Under the pieces are notes generated by a model. It had not been told where the DNA came from and made no database searches. It saw nothing but the letters and a program-made list of their open reading frames with translations. Below are positions 13,718-25,746 of a stretch of 64,000 nt of DNA, one piece after another. Source of the stretch: Anseranas semipalmata (lineage: Eukaryota > Chordata > Aves > Anseriformes > Anseranatidae); assembly GCA_013399115.1 (NCBI GenBank), contig VXAA01003998.1, forward strand, positions 327,048 through 391,047. Direction: 5' to 3'. Both the position numbers and the translations under genes were made by a program. Position 1 is the first letter of the stretch, and every line of letters starts with the position of its first letter.

Positions 13718-13905
13718 TTCTGCAAGTACTGCGAGTGACTACAGAAAAAGAAGGAAGTCAGAACCTGCTGTAAGTCATCAGAGGGTACACAGTGACCAGA
13801 ATGCAAACAGGCCCAACCTGGGCCGTACAGATATGCAAGGCCCCTATACCACCCTCAGAAAGCCTTTAACTAGCTCATCTCCTTCTTCTCCATCAAGAGC
13901 AAAAG
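13718..13905 (+). CDS. SORBS2: SORBS2 exon: basic and Ser/Pro-rich linker
   Basis: A 188-bp exon, phase 2 in and phase 1 out. It starts by completing the Ser codon and reads SASTASDYRKRRKSEPAV, later PYTTLRKPLTSSSPSSPS then RAK. Human has ASDFRKRRKSEPAVG and FTSSSPSSPSRAKG here. The RKRRKSEP stretch is a basophilic kinase-type motif and also resembles a basic localisation signal; both readings are inference. The acceptor is tttctgtag and the donor is gtaagagg. Confidence 0.96.
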
Positions 13906-16886
13906 GTAAGAGGAGAGCATATTTGTTAGGAGAAAACTACTGATGATGTGTTGTACAATACCTTGGTAGTAAATGCAACTGTCCACTGTTGCTGGGTGCA
14001 CCTTGCTGGCAGATTGACTGTATGAAGCAACAGCTTTGGGCCTTTCATCAAAGGCTAACTTGTTTATTCTTACATGTGTGATTCTAAGCTGATCAAAAGC
14101 TGGATTTGTGACAAGGGTTTTCCAGTTTCAACTGCCCATTCTAGGAAAAAGAAAACTGGTTAAATGAAGAACATGATTTGTACCATTATATAAACCCATA
14201 AAATTTTATTAACTGCACTATTCTCTTATTAGACTATTGTGATTTTAAAACTGTTTTCAGTACATAGAGAAGGAAAATCAAGACAAATAGTATTTAAGAT
14301 TAAAGATGTGCTTACATAATAGTAGACCTTTCAAATCTATCGCAGATGTATTAGACATTGTCAGTTATCAGGACCTAATTTAATCAAGCAAGTATCCATA
14401 GTCTGATTTTTAATTTCACAAATCCTTGAAGTATTTAGTACAGAATATACAATCTGGTTTGGGGGTTTTAGGTGTTTCCTTTAGCAAGACAAAAGGTTTC
14501 CAGTAAAATATATGCTGGAAGTAATATACAGAGTAATATGTATTACAATACATGTCCTTCTCTTCCAGTTATTATTACTCCTTTATTTGTTGTATTTTGT
14601 TACTTATACTTTCCATTCAGCTGGAGCTATGTTAGGGATTGCATAAACCTTTGTAAAAGATAATTTCTACTGAAAAGAACATAGCATCTAGGCTACAACA
14701 GACTGCATCAAAGAAGAACAGTGAGGAATATTAAGAGTGAAGTGATAGAAAAGCAAATGTATTTTAAACCCATTGTTATAGTAGTAATTTAAAAAGCGGG
14801 TAAACTCATCCATTTGGTGCACCAGGCCAGGCAGTGAAAAGTTAAGGTGGTAAACTCCATTTACCTTTTCCTACACCGCTGATAAGGAGCACTCACCATG
14901 ACTTAAACGCTTCCCATGTTTGAGAAATCCTTCCCTTAGGAACATCTACCACAGCTACTTAACTTTTAGAAGGTGACTTAGCTGTGTTACTCCATTCTCT
15001 CACAACATTGTGAAACCTAGCAGAATGTTAATTTTTCTCGGAATTAACCATTTTGTTAAAGAACCAGCACATTATAAGTGGTTTGATCAGCATGGATTTT
15101 GAACTCGAGTGTTTCAGTTTCTGATCCAGATTCAAATTGTTCATCTAGAAAGCAGACTGAACTGTTTGAAAAATGTCCTGAACTGAATGCTGCCACTTGA
15201 GACCATTGAGAAAGTTCAGTTCAAATATGAGAGAGCAGAGTTCCAAATTTGTCTCACAGTGACTTCTAGATCAAGAATGTTCAAGCAGATATAAAACATA
15301 TGTCTTAAAACTTGCTTGAAATCTCAGGCTTTGCTATGAAAGTCAAGCTAAGGGTTATCGTTCCTTTTGTGTGCTGGTTAGGCTCAGTAAGCTGATACAT
15401 CTTCATTTTCACGTGTGCAATGGTTCCTCAGCCCTCTTGTTCTGCCCCCTGTAAGCCGTATAGAACACCACTCCTTCAGTGCTATCACACAGGGAAAACG
15501 CTAGCCTAACAGTCTGAGAGATTTTTAAAATATTCCTTACCCATATAGTTGCCTAACTTTCACTGACTTGTCACTTGTTCACTTGATTGTCTCAGGCTAA
15601 CCATTTCCAAAAACGCACACTTTGAAACTTACCTTCCCTCCTGTTCAGCACAGCAGAGGTACAATTCAGCTTACTTCCCCTAGCAGCCTTGAGAAGCCAA
15701 GATTAAAAAGTAGTCAGAAATACCATATTTGTCATTACAATTGTCATTACATTTTGAACAATAAAATAACCCCACTGTTTGTCAGAAAGATTTCTGTCAG
15801 GACTAAATTACTGTCTTTTGCTCAGTGACAAGTAACTGATACAAATCAGGATTCAAGCTCAGGTTTTTTATTTGTGGGCAAAGCCATGCCCAAAACAAGC
15901 ACTGTATTAGCTGGAGAGTATGACAGGTTCTGGCAATAACTCATGCCAAGCTTTACAAGAAAGATAACCAGGTTTGTGAGGTAAATATGTAGGATTTCAG
16001 CTTTCTGGAGGAAACTAGCAACTGTAGAATCATTCATATTTGTTCCACATGCTTTCCTAGTCCCTTCATTGTTTCACAGTACATCCCTGCTATGTATGAG
16101 CAGGGAGTGAGAAATTTCCCATTTGATCTTATATAAAGATTTATCTTCTTAATTATCTTAGTAGCATATGCTATTGCTGTGAACTCTCTGATCATTATTG
16201 AGCTCAAAAATTCTGAACAGCTTTCAGAATGCACAGCTGTCAAAGTCAGTATTTGAAATACATGTAAGAACGTATAAGGGAATAATTTCCTAATGCTCAT
16301 CATTCAATTTAAAGTAAAATTCTTATCAAGTAAAGTTGTATTCATTTAATTTTGTCCATTTCTGACATTTTCTGTAGTTAGCATATACCTGTATCTCTTA
16401 GTTAAGTTCCATGGAACAAAATTCTGTTCAAATACAACAAATGATGGTCTTTGCTCCAGAGATGCAAAACTTCAGTCTCTCTCCAAATCCTTTTCAGCTT
16501 TTATTGTTTTTTTCTTTCCTTTTTTTTTTTTTTTGGATCTGCTTCAAAATCAATATTGATGATTGTTTTCTTACATTGTTTTATTTTGGTTTGTTTTTGT
16601 TTGGGAGGACGGAAGGCTGGGGGCATCTCCATTATTCTTAAGGAATTCTTTTTGATGTTCAAATTATCATGAGTGCATTTTTACAGCTGGAAAACAGCTT
16701 AATTATTAGCTCTGCTGTCCTAGTCTGTAGTAACCTACGTACTGACCTAAGCTGACAGAGTAGATGCATTAATTGCTGTCTCTTTTCTAGTCTTTCTAAA
16801 ACTTACTGATATTAATTAAAACTTTCTGAATCTTTTAATTTCTGGCAATGTCTCTCTTTTACCATGCTGCTCTATGGATTATAAAG
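13906..16886 (+). other. SORBS2: SORBS2 intron
   Basis: An intron of 2,981 bp. The acceptor side is weak: the main pyrimidine stretch lies some 20-40 bases before the AG and the last bases are attataaag, which would fit regulated use of the following large exon. No other element was recognised. Confidence 0.88.
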
Positions 16887-18461
16887 GTGGGGATATTAGC
16901 AAAGTATATCCATCCCTCCTCAGTTATTCAGTGCACAACCACAACACCTCAAATGAATTAGATTACTGTAGCACTTACAGACAACATTTAGCTGTTCCAA
17001 ATGATTCAAGAAGGGCAATCAGCTACAAGAATGGCTGGCAAATGACTCGTCAAAATGCAGAAGTCTGGAGCAGCACGGAAGAAACTACTTCTCCAAAGAG
17101 AAAATCTCGTAGCTGTGATGATCTTTTAACAGATGATCATGATAGCTTTCCTGATGCGCAGGCCAAGTCTGAAAGCATGGGCTCTCTTTTATGTGAGGAG
17201 GACTCCAAAGATGTTTGTTCAGTGAACTGGGCCTCCCCGTATGTTCCTGCGGGCCGTGGTGTTAGTAGGGCAAGAGTTCGTCACAGATCTGCACATGATG
17301 CCCCAGGTTTCCTAAAAATGTACAAAAAGATGCACCGCATCAATCGCAAGGACTTAATGAATTCTGAGGTGATTTGTTCTGTGAAGTCCAGAATATTGCA
17401 GTATGAAAAAGAACAGCATAAAGGTATTCTTCAAGGCTGGAGAGAGTCTTCTACTGAAGAGGTGCCCAGAGACATGGTGCCTACCAGAATATCGGAATTT
17501 GAAAAACTAATTCAGAAGTCAAAATCAATGCCAAATCTAGGTGATGAAATGTTGTCAACCATTACGCTACAGCCTCCTAAAAATGGTTTATGTCCACAGC
17601 GGCGATTTTCTATCGAGTCCCTGCTGGAGGAAGAAAATCAAGGCAGACATCCCTCTCAGGTACAACGGAGCTACAAGTCTAAAACCCTGGTGCCAATTCA
17701 TATTGAAGTGACCAGTGAGGAGCCACAACGGTCACATATGGATTTTTCAGACAGTGATCAAGATGGAGTGGTTTCTGACCTCAGTGACTTTATCCAGATA
17801 GAGGGGTCATCCTTTTGCAGTGAAAGTGACTTTGATCACTTTTCCTTCACATCATCTGAAAGCTTTTATGGATCAGGCCATCACCACCACCACCACCACC
17901 ACCACCACAGGCATCTCATCAGCTCCTGCAAAGGGCGATGCCCAGCATCCTACACCCGCTTCACCACCATGCTGAAACATGAAAGGGCTAAACAAGAAAC
18001 CACTGAAGACCCAAGGAGACAGGAAGCAGAATCTGGCCTCTCCAAGATAGCATTCCTAGTCAGTCCAGTGCCTTTCCGGAGGAAAAAAAGTGCAGCCCCT
18101 AAAAAACAAACTGAAAAGACAAAATGCAAGTCATCTGTATTTGAAGCACTAGATTCTGCACTTAAAGACATCTGTGACCAAATTAAAGCTGAGAAAAGAA
18201 GGGGAAGCTTGCCTGACAACAGTATATTACACAGACTTATTACTGAGCTGCTTCCAGACATTCCAGAAAGGAATTCATCTCTTACAGCTCTGAAAAAGCG
18301 TCCCATGCACCAGCCTTTTCATCCACTGCCTCAAGATGGTGCTGCTCATTGCCCACTGTACCAGAACGATTGTGGAAGATTACCTCTTAGTGCCTCTTTT
18401 CAAGACATGGACACAACTAACAACAACAACCAAGACAATGATAGTGCACTGTGTTTCCAAG
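16887..18461 (+). CDS. SORBS2: SORBS2 large exon (nArgBP2-type region, His tract)
   Basis: A 1,575-bp exon (525 codons), phase 1 in and phase 1 out, so it can be included or skipped without changing the frame. It encodes the long region between SoHo and the SH3s seen in long SORBS2 isoforms. Landmarks in order: [18 protein letters not shown]-like [99 protein letters not shown], ten histidines, then [31 protein letters not shown] and [18 protein letters not shown]. Several RxxS and SxP sites could bind 14-3-3 or be phosphorylated (inference). The neural isoform is reported to hold a C2H2 finger; here I see Cys-x3-Cys and one following His but no clear second His. An in-frame ATG at 16874 sits in the intron and is not a supported start. 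Confidence 0.95.
17879..17908 (+). repeat. SORBS2: CAC/CAT repeat encoding ten histidines
   Basis: One CAT followed by nine CAC codons inside the large SORBS2 exon, preceded by GSG and followed by RHL. A similar His run is present in human SORBS2. Because nearly all codons are identical, the tract should be prone to length change by replication slippage. Confidence 0.97.
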
Positions 18462-20902
18462 GTGGATTAACTTTCTTCCTTTATCCTTGTGATTTACTCC
18501 CTGTATTTCCCACCCTTTCTCATTCCATTTTTGTGTTGTCTATAAGTGTTCATCCCACAAAATTCTCAATGAAGGAAGGGTGTCATTTGTACGTATGTGA
18601 TGAAAATAGATAGAATTGTTGTCTGTTCACAAGATGAAGTAATCTGGACAACTGGATTAATGGTGTATTTCAACTACTAGATTATTATTGCTATTAATTA
18701 CACTGGTGTTATTAACTTAAGCAAGGGTTTTTTTCCCCAGAAAAAAAAAACCTTACAGAAAGTGAATGGATGCATCATAAGATGCTTGTCAAACAGGAAA
18801 ACAATATGCGGAGAGCCCTTCCTTTATTATTTAAAAAAAAAAATCTGCATCAGAAACGTGTTGTACTGTATAACTTTTTTACATGTAAGTGATAAAAATG
18901 CTGTTAGTTCTACAAGTATCATAGAATGTTGATTGTTTTTTCATGAAAATACACCAATTCCACTGCTTGATACTACTTTTTGTGAATAGACACAAAGGTT
19001 GTTTTAGGAACTTTCGATTTCCACTGTTCAAACAATACAATTTCCAATTTCTGTGGCAGCAAAACTAGTTCTTCTCATAGAATTTTAATGTATCTGCAAA
19101 GTTTTGAGAAATACCCTATCATCTTACCAGGGAAATTCTCGATCATCAAAACTCAAATGAAACTGTCAGGCTGAGTATAACTTTAAAAAAAAAGTCTGTC
19201 TTTCAGTGATCTGGTTTTAAAGTTACTTTCAGTTGTTCATTGCTCGACTTCTCTTTTTCTCAAAAAATTGCTTGAGCTTAGAATGTTTTTAAACTTTAAC
19301 CTTGCAATATTAAAAGAAGCAAACTAGAGTCATAGCAGGAGTATGCAAAGGTATCCTAGATGATTTAGATTAATATCTTTTGAAAGTCTGTAATTTATTT
19401 TTTTAAATGCTAATGCTTCTACGTTAAAGAATTCTGCTTGCAGACAGACAGTCCTCTATGACAGAGTATCTGTGAGAATTTAATGACATTACAAGGCTAG
19501 TCTTGAAATCACAAATAGATGTAAGAAAGAATGTCTTTATGATATGCTATGCATTATTTGATCAGACCCATCTTACTTATCTTTAATCTCACCTCTTTTT
19601 TTTCTGTAACTTCTGCAAGTGCCACGTTAGTAAATATTTATTTCAAGGCAAATCAGAATTGAAGCTGTTACCATTGTTTCTTAACAAGTTAAAACAGACA
19701 TTTTGAGAATAGAGGACTTTGTAAAAAAAAAAAAAANAAAGCAGTTCAGAATTGAAATAGTCATATTTGAGGCCTGATCATGATTAACTCTGACAGGTAG
19801 TACTACACAATGAGACTGAAGTTGTTGGAAATTCTTTGTGTATGCAGTGACATAAAAGAGCAAAATGTGGCTATTGTTTTCACACCTCCATTTTTTTAGG
19901 TCTGTTATTGCTTGGGAAGGTACGTACCATGACAGGTTAGGACTACAGCAGCAGGTCCTACTAGGCATACTGCTCCTTTCGTTTCCAGCTCACACGTGTA
20001 TTCAAGGCAAGTAGAAACCAGGGAGAGTGTAGTGTCTGCCCCTAGTAAAAATTTCTTATGGCTCCTGTGTATAATCCAACACCAGAAATTGCACTAGTCA
20101 TGTATCATGGTTGCTTAAAAGAATTTACTAGTCCTTGAAAGTAGGGAAATCCATAGTGCAGAAACGTGGACTCCTGGTAGCCCCTGTGACTCTGCAACTT
20201 ACAGAGATACAGAGAGTGCGAGATTTTATTTTTATTAAAATATGAAAAGTATTCACCATCCTGTAACATACCATCCTGTAATAAATATTGGCAAACTGTG
20301 CTTTAGAGAAAATCTGCCACATAGATTGGTGAGTAATAATTTACATTTCATCTCTTCAAATAGAGTTAATTTTATGAAATAAAACAACTAACAAGTTGGC
20401 CTAACAAGGCCTAACAAGTGCCCCTGGTAAAGTAGAAATGCATCGTAGATCACTTACTGAAGAAAATTTGTTTTCTCCTATTAACTCATTGAAGCATGCT
20501 TTACTCCCATTTTGTGCATGTAACTATGTGTTTATATTGTTGGCATTCAGAAAAAGCTTTTTGCAACCTGATAAAGTCTCAGTACTGCCGTCATGTCTTC
20601 CATGTGGTCCAGTAGGAGTGCATCCCTTCATACAGTAAGGCATAATTTTGCTCTTCCAATCATCTATAACACATTCTTCTGCTGTGGATCAGAGGAAATC
20701 CTTTGCTTTTGCTTGAGAGTCAGTATTTTTGTTTCTTTAAAGGTCCACTTTAACCATCATATCATGTGCTTTTCCTTCTACTAAAGGTGAAATAACAGAT
20801 TCAGTATCTCTTCATCCCCTTAAATGTAACCAAACAGCATCACAGATTTGAATGGTTTTGTTTATTTTACCATAGTTTCACATAATGATGTTCTGTTTTC
20901 AG
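18462..20902 (+). other. SORBS2: SORBS2 intron
   Basis: An intron of 2,441 bp starting gtggat, a non-optimal donor. The frame of the upstream exon stays open for 150 bases beyond the splice site, to a TAG at 18611-18613. One ambiguous base lies in an A run at 19737. Nothing else was recognised. Confidence 0.88.
19737..19737. other. Ambiguous base in poly-A run
   Basis: A single n inside a run of A; a sequencing or assembly uncertainty in intronic DNA. Confidence 1.
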
Positions 20903-20994
20903 TAGACCAGGAATCTCCTGGAAACTATTCTTCTGCTTTCACTGATGTGGGACGATGTACTCCAAGGGAGAGAAGAGGAACTACAGACAAAGAG
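20903..20994 (+). CDS. SORBS2: SORBS2 exon: linker before SH3-1
   Basis: A 92-bp exon, phase 1 in and phase 0 out. It reads (V)DQESPGNYSSAFTDVGRC then TPRERRGTTDKE. Human has [28 protein letters not shown]. The acceptor is tgttttcag and the donor is gtaggaaa. It joins either the large exon or, if that is skipped, the exon at 13718 in the same frame (G plus TA gives Val). Confidence 0.95.
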
Positions 20995-22794
20995 GTAGGA
21001 AAACAAGAATAAATAATGCTGCAATATCCATACGGAAAATCAGTAACATTTCTGAGACAAGATTTGTGTTGGTTGTAAGACACTGTAATGACGCAGACCA
21101 AAGGAACAGTTAGTTAATCATCGTATTATTAGATAGGACAGCACCCTTCTTTTTCATTAAGGAGATTAGAGTAAAAGAATATCAAGCCTTGTAAGATAAG
21201 TTGCATCTTCTGCTTATGTTTAAATGGATGTGGACATCAGTCTACTAGTCATTGGTGGGCTCTGTCAAAGTTGACCGGAGTGAATATTTGAGACAGAGGG
21301 GAATAGCAGGTGTGAGGGGGGAAAAGCTCTTCTGAAAATCAGAGAGTTACACAAGAAAGTGCCTCAATAGTTTCAAGATTGACACAAAGAACATTCGTAT
21401 TTCACCACTATTTTTGTTTTAAAAAAGAAAAAACACTGCTGCTGCTGTGTTACACAAAACCACTTATCGTAAGAACCGTCTCTAATTTCTATAACCAGTT
21501 TTGGTGATTGTATGCTCATTGCTTATATTAATGCTTTGGAAGAGGAAATGGAAGCAGGTATACAACCTTTAAAGAAAGTAACACAAAGTATCACTTAAAA
21601 GTGTATACAAAAAAATGGAGTATATCATTCAGTCTCTTTTAAGAGTATTTCAAATTCTAGAATGCAAAACATTCTCCAAGCAGGCTTCAGGGATTTTATT
21701 CAATCACAAAGTAAGTACATTTACATTAACTAGCATCTGTAGACCACAGATTTTTAACATTTTGCATTGATTTTGATACAAATAAATACTGCACAAAATA
21801 ATGGCAACTGAAGAGGACTGTATCTTAATTGTTTTTGTAATTTAGCAACTGAGAACAAACAAGTGAATACTTTAGGAGTAGCAAACATTCTGTGCATTTA
21901 ATAATCTATAAACTAGTCTAAGTTTTTGCTCTAGGCCATCAAGCTTATTTAATGAGAACTGCTTATAGGATCTGAATTCAGTTCCACTTACACCACAATG
22001 ATGTGGTTATATCACTGCAATTCAATTAAGAGTCTGACTTCAAAGAAGACTGCTCATTACAGAATAATGGTTAAAAAACATTTCAGGAGCTGTATTGTGT
22101 GTTCCTTTTAAAGAATTCTGGGTTTCAGTATGAAAATATGTAAAGTACTTACACCACAAGCCATTCTTAAGATTGCTATAATTTAAAAAGATGAGAGAAG
22201 AAAGATCTGTATTTTCAATGTATTTTGTACATTTTGTATTTAATCAGCCTCACTGTTCTTTTAATATTATTCCCCTTCTTTCATTCTTCACTTTAGAAGT
22301 TACAGCACCAGCAGCAAAACTGAAAAAGAAAAGCAAAATCATGAAAGAGTAAAAAGGATAGGGCTTAGCTACACTTGATGAAAAGGATATCCCATCTCAT
22401 CCAAAAAACTGTTTTTAACAACAGCAGAGAACAGTAAAATGCTTTAAATTTAGGCCATCGTATTTGAAGGAGACATGTAATGGAGAGCTGTATTAGTATC
22501 AAAAAATGTCATTTGACAGGATCCCTTTAATAACTTTGGGGATTTTTTTTATTATAGCAAAGACAATGCTCTAGGTAGGTGCTAGTTCTATTTTTAAAAC
22601 ACTGTCCCAAATACCCAACTGCCTCAGAAAAGGAAGTTGTATATTTAATTGCCTAAATATAGGTTTACTGCATGAACTGCTGTAAAGTACATGCTTTTTT
22701 TTTTTTTTATCTTGATCACCTTTTTAAAAGCTGAAATGTGCTTACTTTTTAGTAGTACTATCTGAATGCATTAATCATTTTGCCTACTTTTCAG
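20995..22794 (+). other. SORBS2: SORBS2 intron
   Basis: An intron of 1,800 bp ending in ttttcag, with a poly-T near 22696. No element was recognised. Confidence 0.88.
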
Positions 22795-22841
22795 AAACTG
22801 CCAGCTAGAGCTGTATATGACTTTAAAGCTCAGACTTCTAA
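22795..22841 (+). CDS. SORBS2: SORBS2 exon: SH3-1, first part
   Basis: A 47-bp exon, phase 0 in and phase 2 out, encoding KLPARAVYDFKAQTS plus two bases of Lys. AVYDF is the first SH3 beta strand (the ALYDY motif), whose aromatic residues line the proline-peptide groove. The intron cuts the domain just before the RT loop acidic residues. The donor is gtaagta. Confidence 0.97.
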
Positions 22842-23629
22842 GTAAGTACTAGACTTTTGTTCATTTAAGTATCTGTAAGTCAAGAAAAATCTTTCTAGCA
22901 CTTGATGCAGCTAACTGCTGTTATAGCCAGTTTCAACAGCAAAATGCCAGGGAAGCAGAAGACCCTGCTTGCTGTCACAGTAGCCTTTGCATTAGCAAGC
23001 TGTGTGAGAAGTTATTTTGTAATTAAAATGTCTTAAATGATTATATTTTCCATTGTATTTGCTTGAACATGTGAATGGCTGTGGATCTTCAACTTTCTGT
23101 AGCACGAGTCCTGAGGGTCACCCACTGAATGCTCTTTGCTGTGAATCATATTTAGGTTATACCTGGTACCATACTTAAAAGTGCTGTTATAGAGTACTTC
23201 TCTTATCAAACTTCTGCATAGTGCTTCAGCATCTTCCCATATGTCTGTCTTAACATACACAGACTCTCTGTAGGATGAGATGTGTCCAGTACCAAGACAA
23301 ACTACAGTGGTCTGTAAGAAAACCAAAATCAGGAAACGCTGTTCTGGGATATGAGAGGGTCAAAGGAGAGTGTATGTATTTCATTACTGCTGTTGCTCTG
23401 ATGATCCAGGGTGTTTAAATGATCTTTAGATATGATACAACATTGTCACTAGAATTGCATTAGCTGTTTCTGGTATAAAACTGACAACTTGAATTATTGG
23501 AATAGCAGATTAGCTCTTGAAAAAAACAAATGGACAGTACAGCAAATAATACTCAGGCCAGGATCTGAAAATGTTCTTAATGATTTGGATACTTCCCTTT
23601 TTCATCTGATTTAAATAAATTTGTTACAG
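22842..23629 (+). other. SORBS2: SORBS2 intron inside SH3-1
   Basis: An intron of 788 bp splitting the SH3-1 domain, phase 2. No element was recognised. Confidence 0.9.
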
Positions 23630-23744
23630 AGAGCTGTCCTTTAAGAAAGGAGATACTGTCTATATCCTCAGGAAAATCGATCAAAACTGGTATGAGGGTG
23701 AGCACCATGGAAGAGTTGGAATATTCCCAATTTCTTATGTTGAG
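23630..23744 (+). CDS. SORBS2: SORBS2 exon: SH3-1, second part
   Basis: A 115-bp exon, phase 2 in and phase 0 out. It encodes [17 protein letters not shown] then [21 protein letters not shown]. All SH3 landmarks are present: the acidic/hydrophobic ELSF, the distal-loop GD, the binding-groove Trp in NWYEGE, and the FPxxYV 3-10 helix region. In SORBS2 the first two SH3s bind proline-rich partners such as vinculin, and SH3 domains of the family also bind Abl/Arg, Cbl and WAVE; this is family knowledge. The donor gtttgt is weaker than consensus. Confidence 0.97.
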
Positions 23745-23838
23745 GTTTGTTCTCTGTTTTAATTCCTTGAATTGTTTTGGGTAATAGGTCCACAAACTAC
23801 ATGCCAATGATGAAAATCTGTTGGTATTTTTTTCCTAG
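23745..23838 (+). other. SORBS2: Very short SORBS2 intron
   Basis: Only 94 bp, between the exons for SH3-1 and SH3-2. It begins gtttgt and ends tttcctag. It is by far the smallest intron here and is near the practical minimum for vertebrates. Confidence 0.95.
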
Positions 23839-23967
23839 AAACTTTCTCCCCCAGAAAAAGCACAGCCTGCCAGGCCACCTCCCCCTGCACAGATTGGAGA
23901 GATTGGAGAAGCTGTTGCCAAATATAATTTCAGTGCAGACACAAATGTGGAGTTATCTCTTAGAAAG
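23839..23967 (+). CDS. SORBS2: SORBS2 exon: Pro-rich linker and start of SH3-2
   Basis: A 129-bp exon (43 codons, phase 0/0). It starts [18 protein letters not shown], a proline-rich linker, then [20 protein letters not shown], the first half of SH3-2 (AKYNF is the ALYDY-equivalent, ELSL the acidic strand). Human differs at only a few positions from memory. The donor is gtacag. Confidence 0.97.
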
Positions 23968-25746
23968 GTACAGTTTAGAACTACCTTTATCAATATATCA
24001 TTATGGTATCTACTGCTACACAGAATTAATGTATATGTAAGTACAGTGCTTTGGTGATAAATTTGCTATGCACAAAGCAGTATAATGGTAGGAAGCTACT
24101 AACACAATAGCTCATTGGCTTGCATTCTTTCAGAGCTACCTGCAAATAGTTTAAATGTTTTGTGTAAGTAAAATACAATGTGGTAGATTAGTATGTGCAA
24201 ACATCTTCTAACTGGCCACACAGTTTTCATTTCAATTATCCATTCACTTTTTTTTTAATAATTATTTGTTACTGTCACAATTATAATAGTAAGGATTTTA
24301 ATATAGAAGAAATAAAAAATACAGAAAATAGAAAACAGCAAAATATAGAAAAAAAGGCTCAGAGAAGTTTTTGTGCATGTACCAGTTCTTGCAAATATTT
24401 CATCTTAATAACAGTCTGCTTTTTGTAACATTCTCATACTTTGTCTATGCACATGGTGGTTATTCTTTATTGTACATGAGCAAAACAGGTGTTTAATTTC
24501 TGGGGTTTGGCAGACAGAGATATTGGTGCTGAAGAGAAGTTTATTACTGTAGGTATTATATACATCGTTGTAAGTATTATATACTCTTTACCCATTGGAA
24601 AATTCTGCCTCATTTACTTTCTTTTTTAAATGAGTTAGAGTTCATAGAAGTTATTCAGTGGTTTGTTTTTCTTTTGAAGTAAGACAAGGGTACAGCTTTT
24701 TGTTGCTGAACTACAACCTAATCCAGCATCATTGAAGATAATGGGTGTTTTTCCACTCATTTGAGATTGATAAACCTCAAAGAGCTCTTAAAAAAAAAAA
24801 AAAGTCGGGAATAGGAACTTAGAGAAGTAGGGGTAGGAGGTAGTTTGATTATTTCTTTTTTAAATTCCCTTTCATGCTTATTGTGGTGGTCACAATCTTG
24901 ACAGCCTACTTTTGGTTTATTTTTAAAAGTTGTATTTCCATCTCACTAAAGATAATTCTGGGGAACTCCACAAATCAACTACAGAAGCAAAATTACAGAA
25001 AGCCCAGAACAACAACAAAAAAACCAATAGGGAAGGATTAGTTACAAAAAGACGTGGTAAAAAGCACATCATGTAAAATGAAAGAGGGAGCTCATGAAGT
25101 TTCACTACAGAGAAGAGTTGGAATAGAAAATTGGTATTTTCCATTTCAGTTCCTAGGCTCTCTAAAAACGGAGAGTGAGCCACTGCCCTCCTGTCTTTTT
25201 ACACAGATACCTGCTAGTCAAGCATGCTTAATGGGAAAAGCACTTCCCTCATCTTTCCCATGAAATCATTTTGAACTTTCCACTTCCACGTATCACAATT
25301 TTACTTGATAACAAAATACTTCCATGGATTCCATTATTTAACTTTTATTACTTTTAGATAAAAATGGGCACGTAAATTAATGCAGTTGTGACTGCATAGT
25401 ACAGTTAGGATGTTAGCTAGGAGTTTGGCCAACAATTTAAACAAGTTATGCTCCAAAGAAAAGTTCAAATGTTAATCCCCCAACCAACAGTAGGAGACTA
25501 CATGAGATTCTCTTCGGATAAGTGAATAGCATTTGCAGTCAGTGACCAGCCTCCTTTTGCCGGAATGGTAGTGGTGTACATGGCTATTATAAATGGCAAG
25601 AGAAATATGAGAATGGAGAAGATTTTAAAGTCTGATGGGAAAGAGCACCACAGGGAAAATAATACTGTGTGTTAAAATAATATCAGCTATTAAAAAAGTA
25701 ACTTACTACTCATCTGCTGATAACACATTTTTCTAATGCATTCCAG
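23968..25746 (+). other. SORBS2: SORBS2 intron inside SH3-2
   Basis: An intron of 1,779 bp splitting SH3-2 in phase 0 after LSLRK. AT-rich; no element was recognised. Confidence 0.9.

Noticed and set aside
16874..16886. The ATG just before the large SORBS2 exon as a translation start.
   Set aside because: It lies upstream of the splice acceptor at 16885-16886, and the exon continues the frame from 13905 exactly as in human SORBS2.
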